Assembly: GCA_007753915.1 (NCBI GenBank)
Contig: CP036352.1
Location: forward strand, 2,232,001 to 2,296,000
Reading direction: 5' to 3'
Length of the DNA: 64,000 nucleotides
Source of the DNA: Phycisphaerae bacterium RAS2
GTDB taxonomy: Bacteria; Planctomycetota; Phycisphaerae; UBA1845; UTPLA1
The stretch's first letter is position 1. Every line of letters starts with the position of its first letter. The notes beneath the pieces were generated by a model. The model did no database searches. It was given only the letters and a program-made list of their open reading frames with translations, and was not told the DNA's origin. Positions 35,362 to 43,496 of this stretch are shown one piece after another. The translations under genes and the position numbers were made by a program.

Positions 35362-37003
35362 CATGCTCGTGCCGGCAATCACAGCATTCCAGTTTCTTAT
35401 TGCCGGCCTCTTGGCGGGCAGTTTAGCGCCGACCCAAAGTGAAGACGAGCTCGCCGCGCGCCGCGCGCGGGTCGAGGTGGCCCAGTCAGCTCGAATTGAA
35501 CTGATTCACCGCTTGACACCGAGCGTGGTGTGCATCTTCCCGAAGGACAATCATGCCGGAGGAGGGTCGGGCGTTCTGATCGACTCTGACGGCTACGGCC
35601 TGACGAATTACCACGTCATCGCGTCGCTCCTTCCATCGCGCGAGGGCGAGGGCGGGCTTGCCGATGGCAAACTCTACCCGCTCGAAGTGCTGGGCCTGGA
35701 CCCGGTCGGCGATGTCGCGATGTTTCGTCTCAAGGGGGATGCGCCTTTTCAAGCCGCCGTGGTGGGCGACTCCGACTCGCTGGTCGTGGGCGACGAAACC
35801 CTGGCACTTGGCAATCCGTTTCTCCTTGCCGAAGACTACACGCCGACTGTCACCTTCGGCATCGTCTCCGGGTTGCACCGCTATCAACCGGGCGCGGGCC
35901 GGGCGCTGATCTACTCCGATTGCATTCAGGTTGATGCATCGATCAACCCCGGCAATTCGGGCGGGCCCCTGTTCGACATGTCGGGCAGACTGGTCGGTAT
36001 CAACGGACGCGTCAGCATTGAGGAGCGCGGCCGCATCAACGTCGGTGTCGGCTATGCGATCACGATCAATCAAATTCGGCGATTTATTCCTGCGCTGCGT
36101 GCCGGCCTGACCACCTCCCATGGAATGACAGGATTCACCGTGGCGGATGAGCCGCGCGGCGTGGTCGTCAATCGCATCGAAAAAAACTCCGTCGCCGCGA
36201 AGGCAGGCGTTCAAGTCGGAGATCGCCTACAGCAATTCGCAGGCGTTCCGATTCGATCGGCGAATCACTATTTGTCGCTCCTGGGGACATTCCCTGCTGC
36301 GTGGCCGATCGAGGCAATTCTGGACCGCGGGGGCACCACGGTTCGACTTCGCGCCCGGCTGGACGAATCGCCGCTTCCTCGACCGCGCGCTCCGCGCCAT
36401 GCAGGGAACATCAAGATGCCCGACCCGTTTGCACCGATTCCGTCGGACAGCGAGGCCAATCGCCGCGCCGTTCGCCGGGCGTTGAGCTTGTTTATCGAGT
36501 CCTGCGGCGGACGGCGCGCGTTGAGCCAGGTCGCACGCCTGGAATGGTCCGGCCGGCGCTTCAACGTCGATCAACCTGGCAACGCACCCGTTCCCATTGA
36601 GCGTGATGAAGAAAAGACTGCAGGCACTGCTCCGCTTGGGCCCAATGCTTCCCCTGAAGAAATCGAGCGAATGACACGCTGGAGCCTGTACGCGGTTGCC
36701 CCGGACGGGGCACTGTCTTCGTTTCAGGTCGCAGGCGGCGACGAAGTTGACGGCCGCATCGCGGTCGTGCTGGAGCAATCCGAAAGATCGGATCGAGCGC
36801 TACGCATCGGCCTTGACGATGTCACCGGCGAATTGCTTTTTATCGAATTCTCGCACGGCCCAACGTCCGTCCGATCGCGCTACGAATACGGCGACGTGAA
36901 GCGCAGCGGCGTCTTACGCCTGCCATTACGGCGGCGCGTTTTCGAAAGCGATCGTCTCATCGCCGACGAACAGTATGAATCCGTAACGCCAGTCGGACCA
37001 TGA
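35354..37003 (+). CDS. HtrA/DegP-type (S1C) serine protease with a PDZ domain, active triad
   Basis: 549 aa from the ATG at 35354 (or Met 35363). Hydrophobic N-terminal segment about 7-22. The trypsin fold carries the complete triad in S1C contexts: H87 (LTNYHVI), D120 (DPVGDVAMF) and S202 (NPGNSGGPL). A PDZ domain follows at about 265-345 (RGVVVNRIEKNSVAAKAGVQVGD). The last 190 residues are an extra C-terminal domain with no recognised homology, unlike DegP, which ends in a second PDZ. The protein should be periplasmic and act as protease or chaperone. It is the first of three tandem relatives and the only one with the triad. Confidence 0.9.
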   Translation: MTDMLVPAITAFQFLIAGLLAGSLAPTQSEDELAARRARVEVAQSARIELIHRLTPSVVCIFPKDNHAGGGSGVLIDSDGYGLTNYHVIASLLPSREGEGGLADGKLYPLEVLGLDPVGDVAMFRLKGDAPFQAAVVGDSDSLVVGDETLALGNPFLLAEDYTPTVTFGIVSGLHRYQPGAGRALIYSDCIQVDASINPGNSGGPLFDMSGRLVGINGRVSIEERGRINVGVGYAITINQIRRFIPALRAGLTTSHGMTGFTVADEPRGVVVNRIEKNSVAAKAGVQVGDRLQQFAGVPIRSANHYLSLLGTFPAAWPIEAILDRGGTTVRLRARLDESPLPRPRAPRHAGNIKMPDPFAPIPSDSEANRRAVRRALSLFIESCGGRRALSQVARLEWSGRRFNVDQPGNAPVPIERDEEKTAGTAPLGPNASPEEIERMTRWSLYAVAPDGALSSFQVAGGDEVDGRIAVVLEQSERSDRALRIGLDDVTGELLFIEFSHGPTSVRSRYEYGDVKRSGVLRLPLRRRVFESDRLIADEQYESVTPVGP

Positions 37004-37016
37004 CACACAATTGAAC

Positions 37017-38126
37017 ATGACTCGTCTGCAATCCACTATCATGGGTTTTCTCATCATGCTCCCGGCGATGGCCGCGACGTCGAGACCTTCAACGGCCGAT
37101 GCACCGGACACAAAATCCGAACCGCAGCCTGCTGCCCAACCAGAACGAACGGCAAGGGAAGTCTTCGCCCTCAATGCACCCGCGGTCGTCAAGCTCTACG
37201 GGGCCAGCGTCGGTCGGCAGCAAGGCTACGGCTCCGGCGTTCTTGTCTCACCAGACGGACTCGTTCTTACCAACCTGTCCGTCATGCTCACGGGCCGTTC
37301 CGTTCGCGTCGTGTTGCACGATGGAACGTCGCACGAGGCCGAATTGCTCCGACGGGACGACGCCCGAAAGCTTGCCTTGCTGCGGTTCAAGGCATCGGGA
37401 CTTCCTTTTTTGACGCCCCATCCAAGTGACGCATTGCAAACCGGCGACGCGGTCTATGCGCTGGGCAACTGGTTCAAGATCGCCGAGGGAGATGAAAGCG
37501 TCTCCCTGACGCGAGGCGTTTTCAGCTTCAAGGCGACCATCGACGCCCGACGCCTCGCACAGCAATACGACTATCCCGGGCCGGTGCTCATCTACGACGC
37601 CATAACGGCCAATCCCGGCGCGGCGGGCGGACCCCTGCTTGACGCGCGCGGGCGGCTCGTGGGGCTGGTCGGCCTGATCGTCGAGTCCGCCGCGACCAAT
37701 ACACGCGTCAATCATGCGATTCCCGGCGAGGACTTGATCGCATTCCTCAAACAAGATCCGGCACGTCCGACCCCATCCGATGCGGCATCCGCCGCGAGCA
37801 CCGATGCCGATCCATCATCAACTGCCAAACGCCCGTCAACAGCCGAGCCGTACATCGGCCTGACGCTCTCAAAAGTCGGATACCGCCAGACCTGGGCCTT
37901 TGTCGAACGCGTACGGCGCGATGGGCCGGCCGATCGAGCCGGCATCCGGCCCGATGACCTGATCATCGCGATTGATGGTCGACGTGTCGCAGACGGCGCG
38001 GATTATCAAACACAGCTGGCGGCATTAGTGCCGGGCCAGCGCGTGCCGTTCACACTCAAGCGCGGGACGGAAATCGTCACCGCCGAAGTTACAGTTGCGA
38101 CCAAACCGGGAGGAGTTCAACCGTGA
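37017..38126 (+). CDS. HtrA-like pseudoprotease with a PDZ domain (triad lost)
   Basis: 369 aa from the ATG at 37017 (a TTG six bases earlier is also possible). Signal peptide about 1-20. The trypsin fold aligns easily with the preceding protease, but every catalytic position has changed: His to S88 (LTNLSVML), Asp to K118 (DDARKLALL) and Ser to A203 (NPGAAGGPL). The oxyanion-loop glycines remain, so the fold is conserved while catalysis is impossible. A low-complexity Ser/Ala/Asp linker leads to a PDZ domain (about 275-365: FVERVRRDGPADRAGIRPDD). The role is likely ligand binding or regulation of the active paralogue. Confidence 0.85.
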   Translation: MTRLQSTIMGFLIMLPAMAATSRPSTADAPDTKSEPQPAAQPERTAREVFALNAPAVVKLYGASVGRQQGYGSGVLVSPDGLVLTNLSVMLTGRSVRVVLHDGTSHEAELLRRDDARKLALLRFKASGLPFLTPHPSDALQTGDAVYALGNWFKIAEGDESVSLTRGVFSFKATIDARRLAQQYDYPGPVLIYDAITANPGAAGGPLLDARGRLVGLVGLIVESAATNTRVNHAIPGEDLIAFLKQDPARPTPSDAASAASTDADPSSTAKRPSTAEPYIGLTLSKVGYRQTWAFVERVRRDGPADRAGIRPDDLIIAIDGRRVADGADYQTQLAALVPGQRVPFTLKRGTEIVTAEVTVATKPGGVQP

Positions 38127-39373
38127 GGCGGACCATGGCCCCTGCCGGCGCTGCAATCCACCTTCGATCCAACAAATGCCTTCGACGCGGCCTCTGCGCA
38201 GTGTTCGCGGTATTTGCATCTGGGGGCGCGCTTTTCGATGCGCAACATGCCGATGCCCAGCCGGTTTCCGTTGCAAGCGCCGACCTGTCGTCCGCCGTTC
38301 GGTCCGCCGTCGCCGTCATCGAGCCGTCGATTGTGGTCATCGAGACTATTGGCGGAGCACAACCGATCCGCCAGGACACGCGGCGCGGCCCCATGGAGGA
38401 GTCGTTTCGCCTTGCCGAAGGGCCCACGACGGGCGTCATCGCATCACCGGACGGTTACATCGTCTCAAGCAGCTTCAACTTTGCCCGCGATCCATCCGTC
38501 ATCACCGTCGTACTTCACGACGGCCGGCGGCTTGTGGCGCGCCTCGTCGCGCGCGATCACATTCGCCGCCTCGCGCTGATCAAGGTCGATGCGCGCAATC
38601 TTCGCGAAGCCGCATGGGCCTCGCGAGGCGACCTGCGCGTCGGACAATACGCCATCGCCTGCGGCAAGGGCATGACCGGCGAGACACATGGCCCGGGCAC
38701 GCGCCACACCTTCACTTCTCTCGGAATCATTTCCGCGCTAAACCGGCGAAACGGAAACGCCGTTCAGACGGACGCCAAGATCAGTCCGACCAATTATGGC
38801 GGACCGCTGATTGACCTTGACGGCCGGGTCATCGGCATCCTTGTTCCCATGGCCGGCGACGGCAGCCCGCTGGCGGGCGCGCAGTGGTATGACGGCGGCA
38901 TCGGGTTTGCGATCTACAAGGATCGAATCGACGCGGTCCGCGAGCGATTGGCCGCCGGGCAGAACATCGAACCAGGCAAGATCGGTGTCCAGCTGGAGTC
39001 GGATGATGTCGACGACGCGCTGGATTTTCTCGACAAGCTGCTGCCGCAATCGCGCGGCGTGAAGATCGCGCGCATTGCCATCCCGTCGCCCGCGCAGCGC
39101 GCCGAGTTGAAGGGAGGCGACAAGATCATTGCATTGGATGGGAAGCCCACCGCCGACCTCGCGGAGTTGCAGCGTCGCTTGAGCGACCGCGCCGCGGGCG
39201 AAACCGTCGTGTTGACGATCAAGCGGCGTTTTCAACGAATCGAAGTCGCCGTCGAACTGGCACGCTTCGAAGACATCGGCGAATGGGAAACACCTCCCTC
39301 GCCCGCTACGCCGAAATCAGGCAAATCACCGGAAGGCGACGACGCGCCCGCCACGCAGCCATCCGCGGACTAA
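38123..39373 (+). CDS. Second HtrA-like pseudoprotease with a PDZ domain (triad lost)
   Basis: 416 aa from a GTG overlapping the previous stop (GTGA), with GGAGGAG 7 nt before it. Signal peptide about 18-45. In the trypsin fold the triad is again replaced, by different residues: His to F118 (VSSSFNF), Asp to R149 (HIRRLALI) and Ser to Y225 (SPTNYGGPL). A PDZ domain follows (about 285-380: RAELKGGDKIIALDGKPT), then a Pro/Lys/Asp tail. It differs from the first pseudoprotease at each triad site, so the losses look independent or the two diverged long ago. It ends the long operon; its TAA overlaps the opposing gene's stop. Confidence 0.85.
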   Translation: MRRTMAPAGAAIHLRSNKCLRRGLCAVFAVFASGGALFDAQHADAQPVSVASADLSSAVRSAVAVIEPSIVVIETIGGAQPIRQDTRRGPMEESFRLAEGPTTGVIASPDGYIVSSSFNFARDPSVITVVLHDGRRLVARLVARDHIRRLALIKVDARNLREAAWASRGDLRVGQYAIACGKGMTGETHGPGTRHTFTSLGIISALNRRNGNAVQTDAKISPTNYGGPLIDLDGRVIGILVPMAGDGSPLAGAQWYDGGIGFAIYKDRIDAVRERLAAGQNIEPGKIGVQLESDDVDDALDFLDKLLPQSRGVKIARIAIPSPAQRAELKGGDKIIALDGKPTADLAELQRRLSDRAAGETVVLTIKRRFQRIEVAVELARFEDIGEWETPPSPATPKSGKSPEGDDAPATQPSAD

Positions 39374-40305
39374 TGCATAGCTTGTCGTAATGCACCCGGA
39401 ATGCACGCCAGGATGTCCGTAGCGATGAGCGAAACCTCACCGAATTCCCCGGCTGCCAGATCGCCCGCGAGACCGTGAATGTGCGTTCCCAGGCGCGCCG
39501 CGCCAAACAGGCTCATTCCTTGCGCGATCAAGCCCGCGATGATTCCCGTCAACACATCACCGCTGCCGCCGGTGGCCATCCCAGGATTGCCCGTCGTGTT
39601 GACGAACACTCCATCGCTCCCCGCGATGATCGTGCCGGCTCCTTTCAGCACGATGACGATTTCCGTTCCCCCGCCCGCGAGCGCTTTCTGCAATCGCATT
39701 GCGACGCCGCGCCGATCGCGCTGAACCGCTTGGATTGTCAGGCCGGTCAGCCGTGCCATTTCGCCCGGATGCGGCGTGAGAACTGCGCGGCCAAGCCGCG
39801 GAATCTGTTTGCGCCCCGCACCGATGCGTCCCTCACCCAGCGGAATCACGGGCAGCGCATTGAGTGCGTCGGCATCCACGACCATCGGCACGCCCGTCGA
39901 TGCAATCAATTCCATCAGACGTGTCAAATTGGTGTCGCTCCCGGCTTTTCCTCGGCCCAGACCCGGGCCGATCGCCGCCACCGTCGCCGATGACTTGGTG
40001 CCAAGGAAGCCTTCTTTTCGCAGCGCGTTCGTTGCCGCGCGAAACTCGATTCGACCGGTCCCATCCTCCGGCAGCGGCAAGGTTGTGGCACAAGGACAAA
40101 GGGTCGCGACCGCAAGCTGAATCGCAGTAGGGCACGCAACCGTTGCCAGCCCCGCCCCACTGCGCAGCGCAGCGTTCGCCGACAGGGCCGGCGCACCGAC
40201 CATGCCGCGTGAGCCGCCAACAACGAGCACGCGCCCGAAATCGCCCTTGTGGGCGTCGCGCTTTCTACGCGGCATCTTCGGCTGTGCTTCGCGCTTGGTT
40301 CTCAT
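39370..40305 (-). CDS. nnrD: ADP/ATP-dependent NAD(P)H-hydrate dehydratase
   Basis: 311 aa. Ribokinase-like fold of the YjeF C-terminal family: GRVLVVGGSRGMVGAPALSANAALRSGAG near residues 25-55, LTPHPGEMARLTG near 175, and the nucleotide-binding GNPGMATGGSGDVLTGIIAG near 240. The enzyme repairs damaged hydrated NADH and NADPH. The N-terminal epimerase domain (NnrE) found fused in many bacteria is absent here, so the epimerase must be encoded elsewhere. The start overlaps the LarB stop (4 nt); the stop overlaps the opposing operon's last stop by 4 nt. Confidence 0.9.
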   Translation of the reverse strand: MRTKREAQPKMPRRKRDAHKGDFGRVLVVGGSRGMVGAPALSANAALRSGAGLATVACPTAIQLAVATLCPCATTLPLPEDGTGRIEFRAATNALRKEGFLGTKSSATVAAIGPGLGRGKAGSDTNLTRLMELIASTGVPMVVDADALNALPVIPLGEGRIGAGRKQIPRLGRAVLTPHPGEMARLTGLTIQAVQRDRRGVAMRLQKALAGGGTEIVIVLKGAGTIIAGSDGVFVNTTGNPGMATGGSGDVLTGIIAGLIAQGMSLFGAARLGTHIHGLAGDLAAGEFGEVSLIATDILACIPGALRQAMH

Positions 40306-41078
40306 GAACGATTCGACTCCTGCGCGCGATTCGCCATGCGATTGATCATGGACGCAAGGTAGCCCGCGCCGAAGCCATTGTCGATGTTCACCACCGAGAC
40401 GCCCGGCGCGCAGCTGTTCAGCATCGTCAGCAACGGCGCCAGGCCGTTAAAACTCGCTCCATACCCGACGCTCGTCGGAACGGCGATGACCGGCGCTTCC
40501 ACGAGGCCGCCGACCACACTGGCCAGCGCGCCCTCCATGCCCGCCGCCACAATAACGACTCGTGCCCGGCGGATTTCATTTGTGTTTGCAAGCAATCGAT
40601 GGATACCTGCCACTCCCACGTCATAGTACGACTCTGTCAATTGGTCCATAATGTCGCAGGTGATGCGCGCTTCCTCGATCACAGGAAGATCGCCTGTCCC
40701 CGCGCAGACCAGCGCGATCGTCCCATGGGTTGGCCGGCGCTCCAGCTGGCGAATCGTGATGCAGCGCGAAATCTCGTCGTACTGGGCATCAGATCGCGTG
40801 GCCGCAACAGCCGTAAAGTGTTCCCGGCTCGCCCGCGTCGCTAGCACGTTCCCGCCGGTTGCCGCCAGCCTCTCGAATATGCCGGCCACTTGCGCGGGAG
40901 ACTTACCCTGACACAGAATGACCTCCGGAAACCCGCATCGCAGGGCACGGTGATGATCTACGTTCGCGTAGCCGAGCGATTCGAACGGCAAGTTCGCCAG
41001 GGCCGACATGGCGTCGTCAACTGACTTTTCCCCGCTTCGCACCAGCTCCAGAAGCGTCCTGACTTGCCCAGGTTCCAT
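40302..41078 (-). CDS. larB: LarB, nickel-pincer cofactor biosynthesis carboxylase/hydrolase
   Basis: 258 aa from the ATG at 41078 (MEPGQVRTLLELVRSGEKS). A frame extension to 41132 is unlikely because the promoter -10 box would then be 1 nt from the start. The PurE-like (AIR carboxylase) C-terminal domain shows GTIALVCAGTGDLPVIEEA and VIVAAGMEGALASVVGGL, followed by IAVPTSVGYG. LarB carboxylates and hydrolyses nicotinic acid adenine dinucleotide in the first step to the pincer cofactor of lactate racemase. LarC and LarE, which complete the cofactor, are not in the window. AGGCGG precedes the ATG. Confidence 0.88.
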   Translation of the reverse strand: MEPGQVRTLLELVRSGEKSVDDAMSALANLPFESLGYANVDHHRALRCGFPEVILCQGKSPAQVAGIFERLAATGGNVLATRASREHFTAVAATRSDAQYDEISRCITIRQLERRPTHGTIALVCAGTGDLPVIEEARITCDIMDQLTESYYDVGVAGIHRLLANTNEIRRARVVIVAAGMEGALASVVGGLVEAPVIAVPTSVGYGASFNGLAPLLTMLNSCAPGVSVVNIDNGFGAGYLASMINRMANRAQESNRS

Positions 41079-41133
41079 TGGCAGAACCGCCTTTGTGAGA
41101 GCCAAACCGCTGAATTTCGAAGAGAACCGCACT

Positions 41134-41139
41134 GTTATA
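41134..41139 (-). promoter_or_regulatory. Extended -10 element (TGTTATAAC) for larB-nnrD
   Basis: On the minus strand, TATAAC is preceded by TG at the extended -10 spacing. The start site should be near 41127, which favours the Met at 41078 as the LarB start. Confidence 0.45.
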
Positions 41140-41374
41140 ACAATCGGTAGATGTTAACACATAAACTTTTGCCCTGCCAAGTGCTGCGCGTTTGATTCCC
41201 TGGAATTCACAGGCGTATAGTTGGATGCCGCACCCGACTCCGGGTGGCGAACCGGGAACTCCCCTTTCTGACTCTCCTGGTTCGTGCTTGCCTCACTCGA
41301 CGCGGACCGCCGCGCATGGCAAGACGTTTGTCTGGACATCACTGGATCAGGACGGCTCACTGGAGGCGCCCTTC

Positions 41375-42043
41375 ATGGATGAGAACACCGTCGCCGGTTC
41401 CCGGCTGCTTGACCTGGCGACCCCGTACCTCGCACGTCGCGACCGTGACGGTCTCGCCATCGCCCTGCGCGAAGCGTGGTCCGTCCCGTGTCTTGTGCTG
41501 TTGCTGGACCAATCCGACCCGGTCGTCGTCGCGACGGCCGCACTCTGCGTCGGGCTCATCGGCCACGCCGACAGCCTCCCGGGATTGGCAACCCTCTTGC
41601 ATCACGCGGATGAGCAAGTCGTGGAAGCCGCTGAAGAGGCGATGTGGACCATCAGCTTCCGCGCCGGAACGCCGCTGGAACACCAGGCCCTGTGGCGCAT
41701 CGCGGAATCGATTCGTGCCGGCGTTTCCGAGAATGTGGCGACCCTGCTGAAGCCCTTGATTCGAGCCAACCGCCGATTCGCCGAAGCTTTTCACCAGCGC
41801 GGCCAGGCACATTACCTCGACGGCGCCTTCTCCCACGCTCTGCGCGACGCCGACCGCACGATAGCGATCAACCCATATCACTTTGCGGCGCACGCGTTGC
41901 GCGCCAACTGCCTCGCGGCGATGCATCGCGAGAAGGAAGCGCTTGAGGCTTATCGCCGCGTCCTGCAAATTCACCCGCGATTCTACGGCGCACGAGACGC
42001 GATTCACTGTCTGCAGCGGCATCTTGCGGGCAACGCGGGATGA
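41375..42043 (+). CDS. HEAT-repeat plus TPR protein
   Basis: 222 aa from the ATG at 41375, which has GGAGG 8 nt before it; the frame is open further upstream to 41192 but the sequence there is not repeat-like. Residues about 10-100 hold HEAT/PBS-type pairs (PVVVATAALCVGLIGHADSL then ATLLHHADEQVVEAAEEAMW). Residues about 130-215 hold two TPRs (AEAFHQRGQAHYLDGAFSHALRDADR and AAHALRANCLAAMHREKEALEAYRR). It is a protein-interaction scaffold with no enzymatic motif, and is cytoplasmic. It lies between larB and a DUF971 gene, without operon partners. Confidence 0.75.
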   Translation: MDENTVAGSRLLDLATPYLARRDRDGLAIALREAWSVPCLVLLLDQSDPVVVATAALCVGLIGHADSLPGLATLLHHADEQVVEAAEEAMWTISFRAGTPLEHQALWRIAESIRAGVSENVATLLKPLIRANRRFAEAFHQRGQAHYLDGAFSHALRDADRTIAINPYHFAAHALRANCLAAMHREKEALEAYRRVLQIHPRFYGARDAIHCLQRHLAGNAG

Positions 42044-42076
42044 GTTGGCTCGTCGCCGCGATGCCCACGCGCGGCG

Positions 42077-42517
42077 CTAAGGCGGCGTGATCACACGCAA
42101 ATAGCGAAAATCGTATATTCCAGTGCTGTGCCCGTCGCCCCACGTGATCTGGATCGCGTACGTTCCGACCACCTTCGCATCAACGAATTGTGTCGCGCGG
42201 TCCACCCCCTCGGGCAGAATCGACAGGCTGATCGACCGCTTTCCCGGTTCATCGCTCGAGGAGGCCAATGCGCCGGCGGGTCCGCCCGCGCTCGCCCCCA
42301 TCGCTTCTCGTTCGGTCCGGCAGGTCGCACATGGACAACGCTTGCGAAGATACACCAGCGGGTAGCGGCTCATCGCACCATCGCCCCACGTGACCGTAAG
42401 TCCTTCGCGGCGGTCCAACCGCAGATCGGTCGGACGAAACGCCGGCGACGTAGCGGGCTGATTCGTCGCCCATGCTGCGAGTTGATCGTCGTTGAGGCCG
42501 GTTGGTACGCTGGTCAT
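42077..42517 (-). CDS. DUF971 (gamma-butyrobetaine hydroxylase N-terminal-like) protein
   Basis: 146 aa from the ATG at 42517. The family pattern is visible: LRLDRREGLTVTWGDGAMSRYPLVYLRKRCPCATC at residues 29-63, then an insert, then VGTYAIQITWGDGHSTGIYDFRYLR. The two Cys (CPCATC context) and a His are the expected zinc-site residues. Stand-alone DUF971 proteins have been suggested to work in iron-sulfur protein or cofactor maturation; that role is not shown here. TATGAT lies 6 nt before the ATG and there is no Shine-Dalgarno, so the mRNA may be leaderless. Divergent from the rhodanese-methyltransferase gene. Confidence 0.85.
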   Translation of the reverse strand: MTSVPTGLNDDQLAAWATNQPATSPAFRPTDLRLDRREGLTVTWGDGAMSRYPLVYLRKRCPCATCRTEREAMGASAGGPAGALASSSDEPGKRSISLSILPEGVDRATQFVDAKVVGTYAIQITWGDGHSTGIYDFRYLRVITPP

Positions 42518-42523
42518 GAAAGG

Positions 42524-42529
42524 ATCATA
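42524..42529 (-). promoter_or_regulatory. -10 element TATGAT for the DUF971 gene, leaderless spacing
   Basis: TATGAT, then 6 nt, then ATG. The -35 region is weak. Confidence 0.4.
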
Positions 42530-42574
42530 ATCGCATGGGGCCGGCGCTTCATCCTGCGCCCTTGAGGAGACGCC

Positions 42575-43420
42575 GTGCAGCCATCCACCGAGTCCAACCA
42601 TTCAATATCAGGCGACTCGCCATTCCTGGATGTGCGCTTGGAAGCAGAATTCCTCAGTGCGCACCATCCCCACGCCGTGAACATTCCGCTGGAAGAACTG
42701 GTCGATCGCATTCACGAACTACCGCCGCCGTATGAAACTCTTTGGCTATTTGACGCCGACTCGCAACGCGCCGGGCAAGCCGAAAGGATGCTTCGCGAGC
42801 GCGATCGAATGGTCGCAATCATCGAACCCGGCGACCCGCGCGCCCAGTACGGGAGCACTGTCTCCGGCGCATCGACCGCACGCCTCTGGCGGCCGCACCG
42901 GCTCATGCATGAGTTGCTCGCCGCGATGCGAGCTGAATGGGGCGACGTGAAGGGCCGAACCGCTCTGGACGTCGCATGCGGGGCGGGACGCGATGCGGTC
43001 TTTCTCGCGGAACACAGCCTGCAGGTGACCGCGTGGGACATTCTGCCCGACGCCGTGGCGCGGTGCGAAGACCTCGCGCGTCGCACGGGCGTGACGCTTG
43101 CAGCAAGCGCGCGCGATATTACCGTCGCCGGAGAAATCCTGCCCGATTCGGTCGATATCGTGTGTTGCTTCAACTTCTTGCATCGCCCACTCATGCCGTC
43201 GCTGGCTGAGGCGGTTCGACCCGGCGGGTTCGTGTGCTATGAGACGTTTGTCGATCCACAACGCGAGCGATTCGGCAAGCCCACCCGGCCGGAGCGCGTG
43301 CTGCGGCCCGGCGAACTGGCGAAATTCTTCAAAGGTTGGACGCTGCTCGTGTCGCGTGAGGGGTTGGTTTCGCCGCGGCGCATTGCGGCGTCGCTGATCG
43401 CCCAGCGGCCGGTAGCTTGA
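42575..43420 (+). CDS. Fusion of an inactive rhodanese domain and a class-I SAM methyltransferase
   Basis: 281 aa from a GTG with GAGGAG before it. Residues 1-90 are rhodanese-like (FLDVRLEAEFLSAHHPHAVNIPLEEL and LWLFDADSQRAGQAERML), but the loop that should hold the catalytic Cys reads D-A-D-S-Q-R, so sulfur transfer is lost. Residues about 110-275 are a Rossmann methyltransferase with motif I ALDVACGAGRDAVFLAE, then VTAWDILPDAV, then IVCCFNFLHRPL, resembling TehB/UbiE-like enzymes. The substrate is unknown. The dead rhodanese may be a binding domain. The layout recurs in planctomycetes as far as I recall, but I cannot verify that here. Confidence 0.8.
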   Translation: MQPSTESNHSISGDSPFLDVRLEAEFLSAHHPHAVNIPLEELVDRIHELPPPYETLWLFDADSQRAGQAERMLRERDRMVAIIEPGDPRAQYGSTVSGASTARLWRPHRLMHELLAAMRAEWGDVKGRTALDVACGAGRDAVFLAEHSLQVTAWDILPDAVARCEDLARRTGVTLAASARDITVAGEILPDSVDIVCCFNFLHRPLMPSLAEAVRPGGFVCYETFVDPQRERFGKPTRPERVLRPGELAKFFKGWTLLVSREGLVSPRRIAASLIAQRPVA

Positions 43421-43496
43421 TTGGCGCTTCCGACTGCTTGCACAGCCGGCTCTTTGAGCCTCACGCGTGCAAACCGTTGCGTAATCGGCTCCTTGG

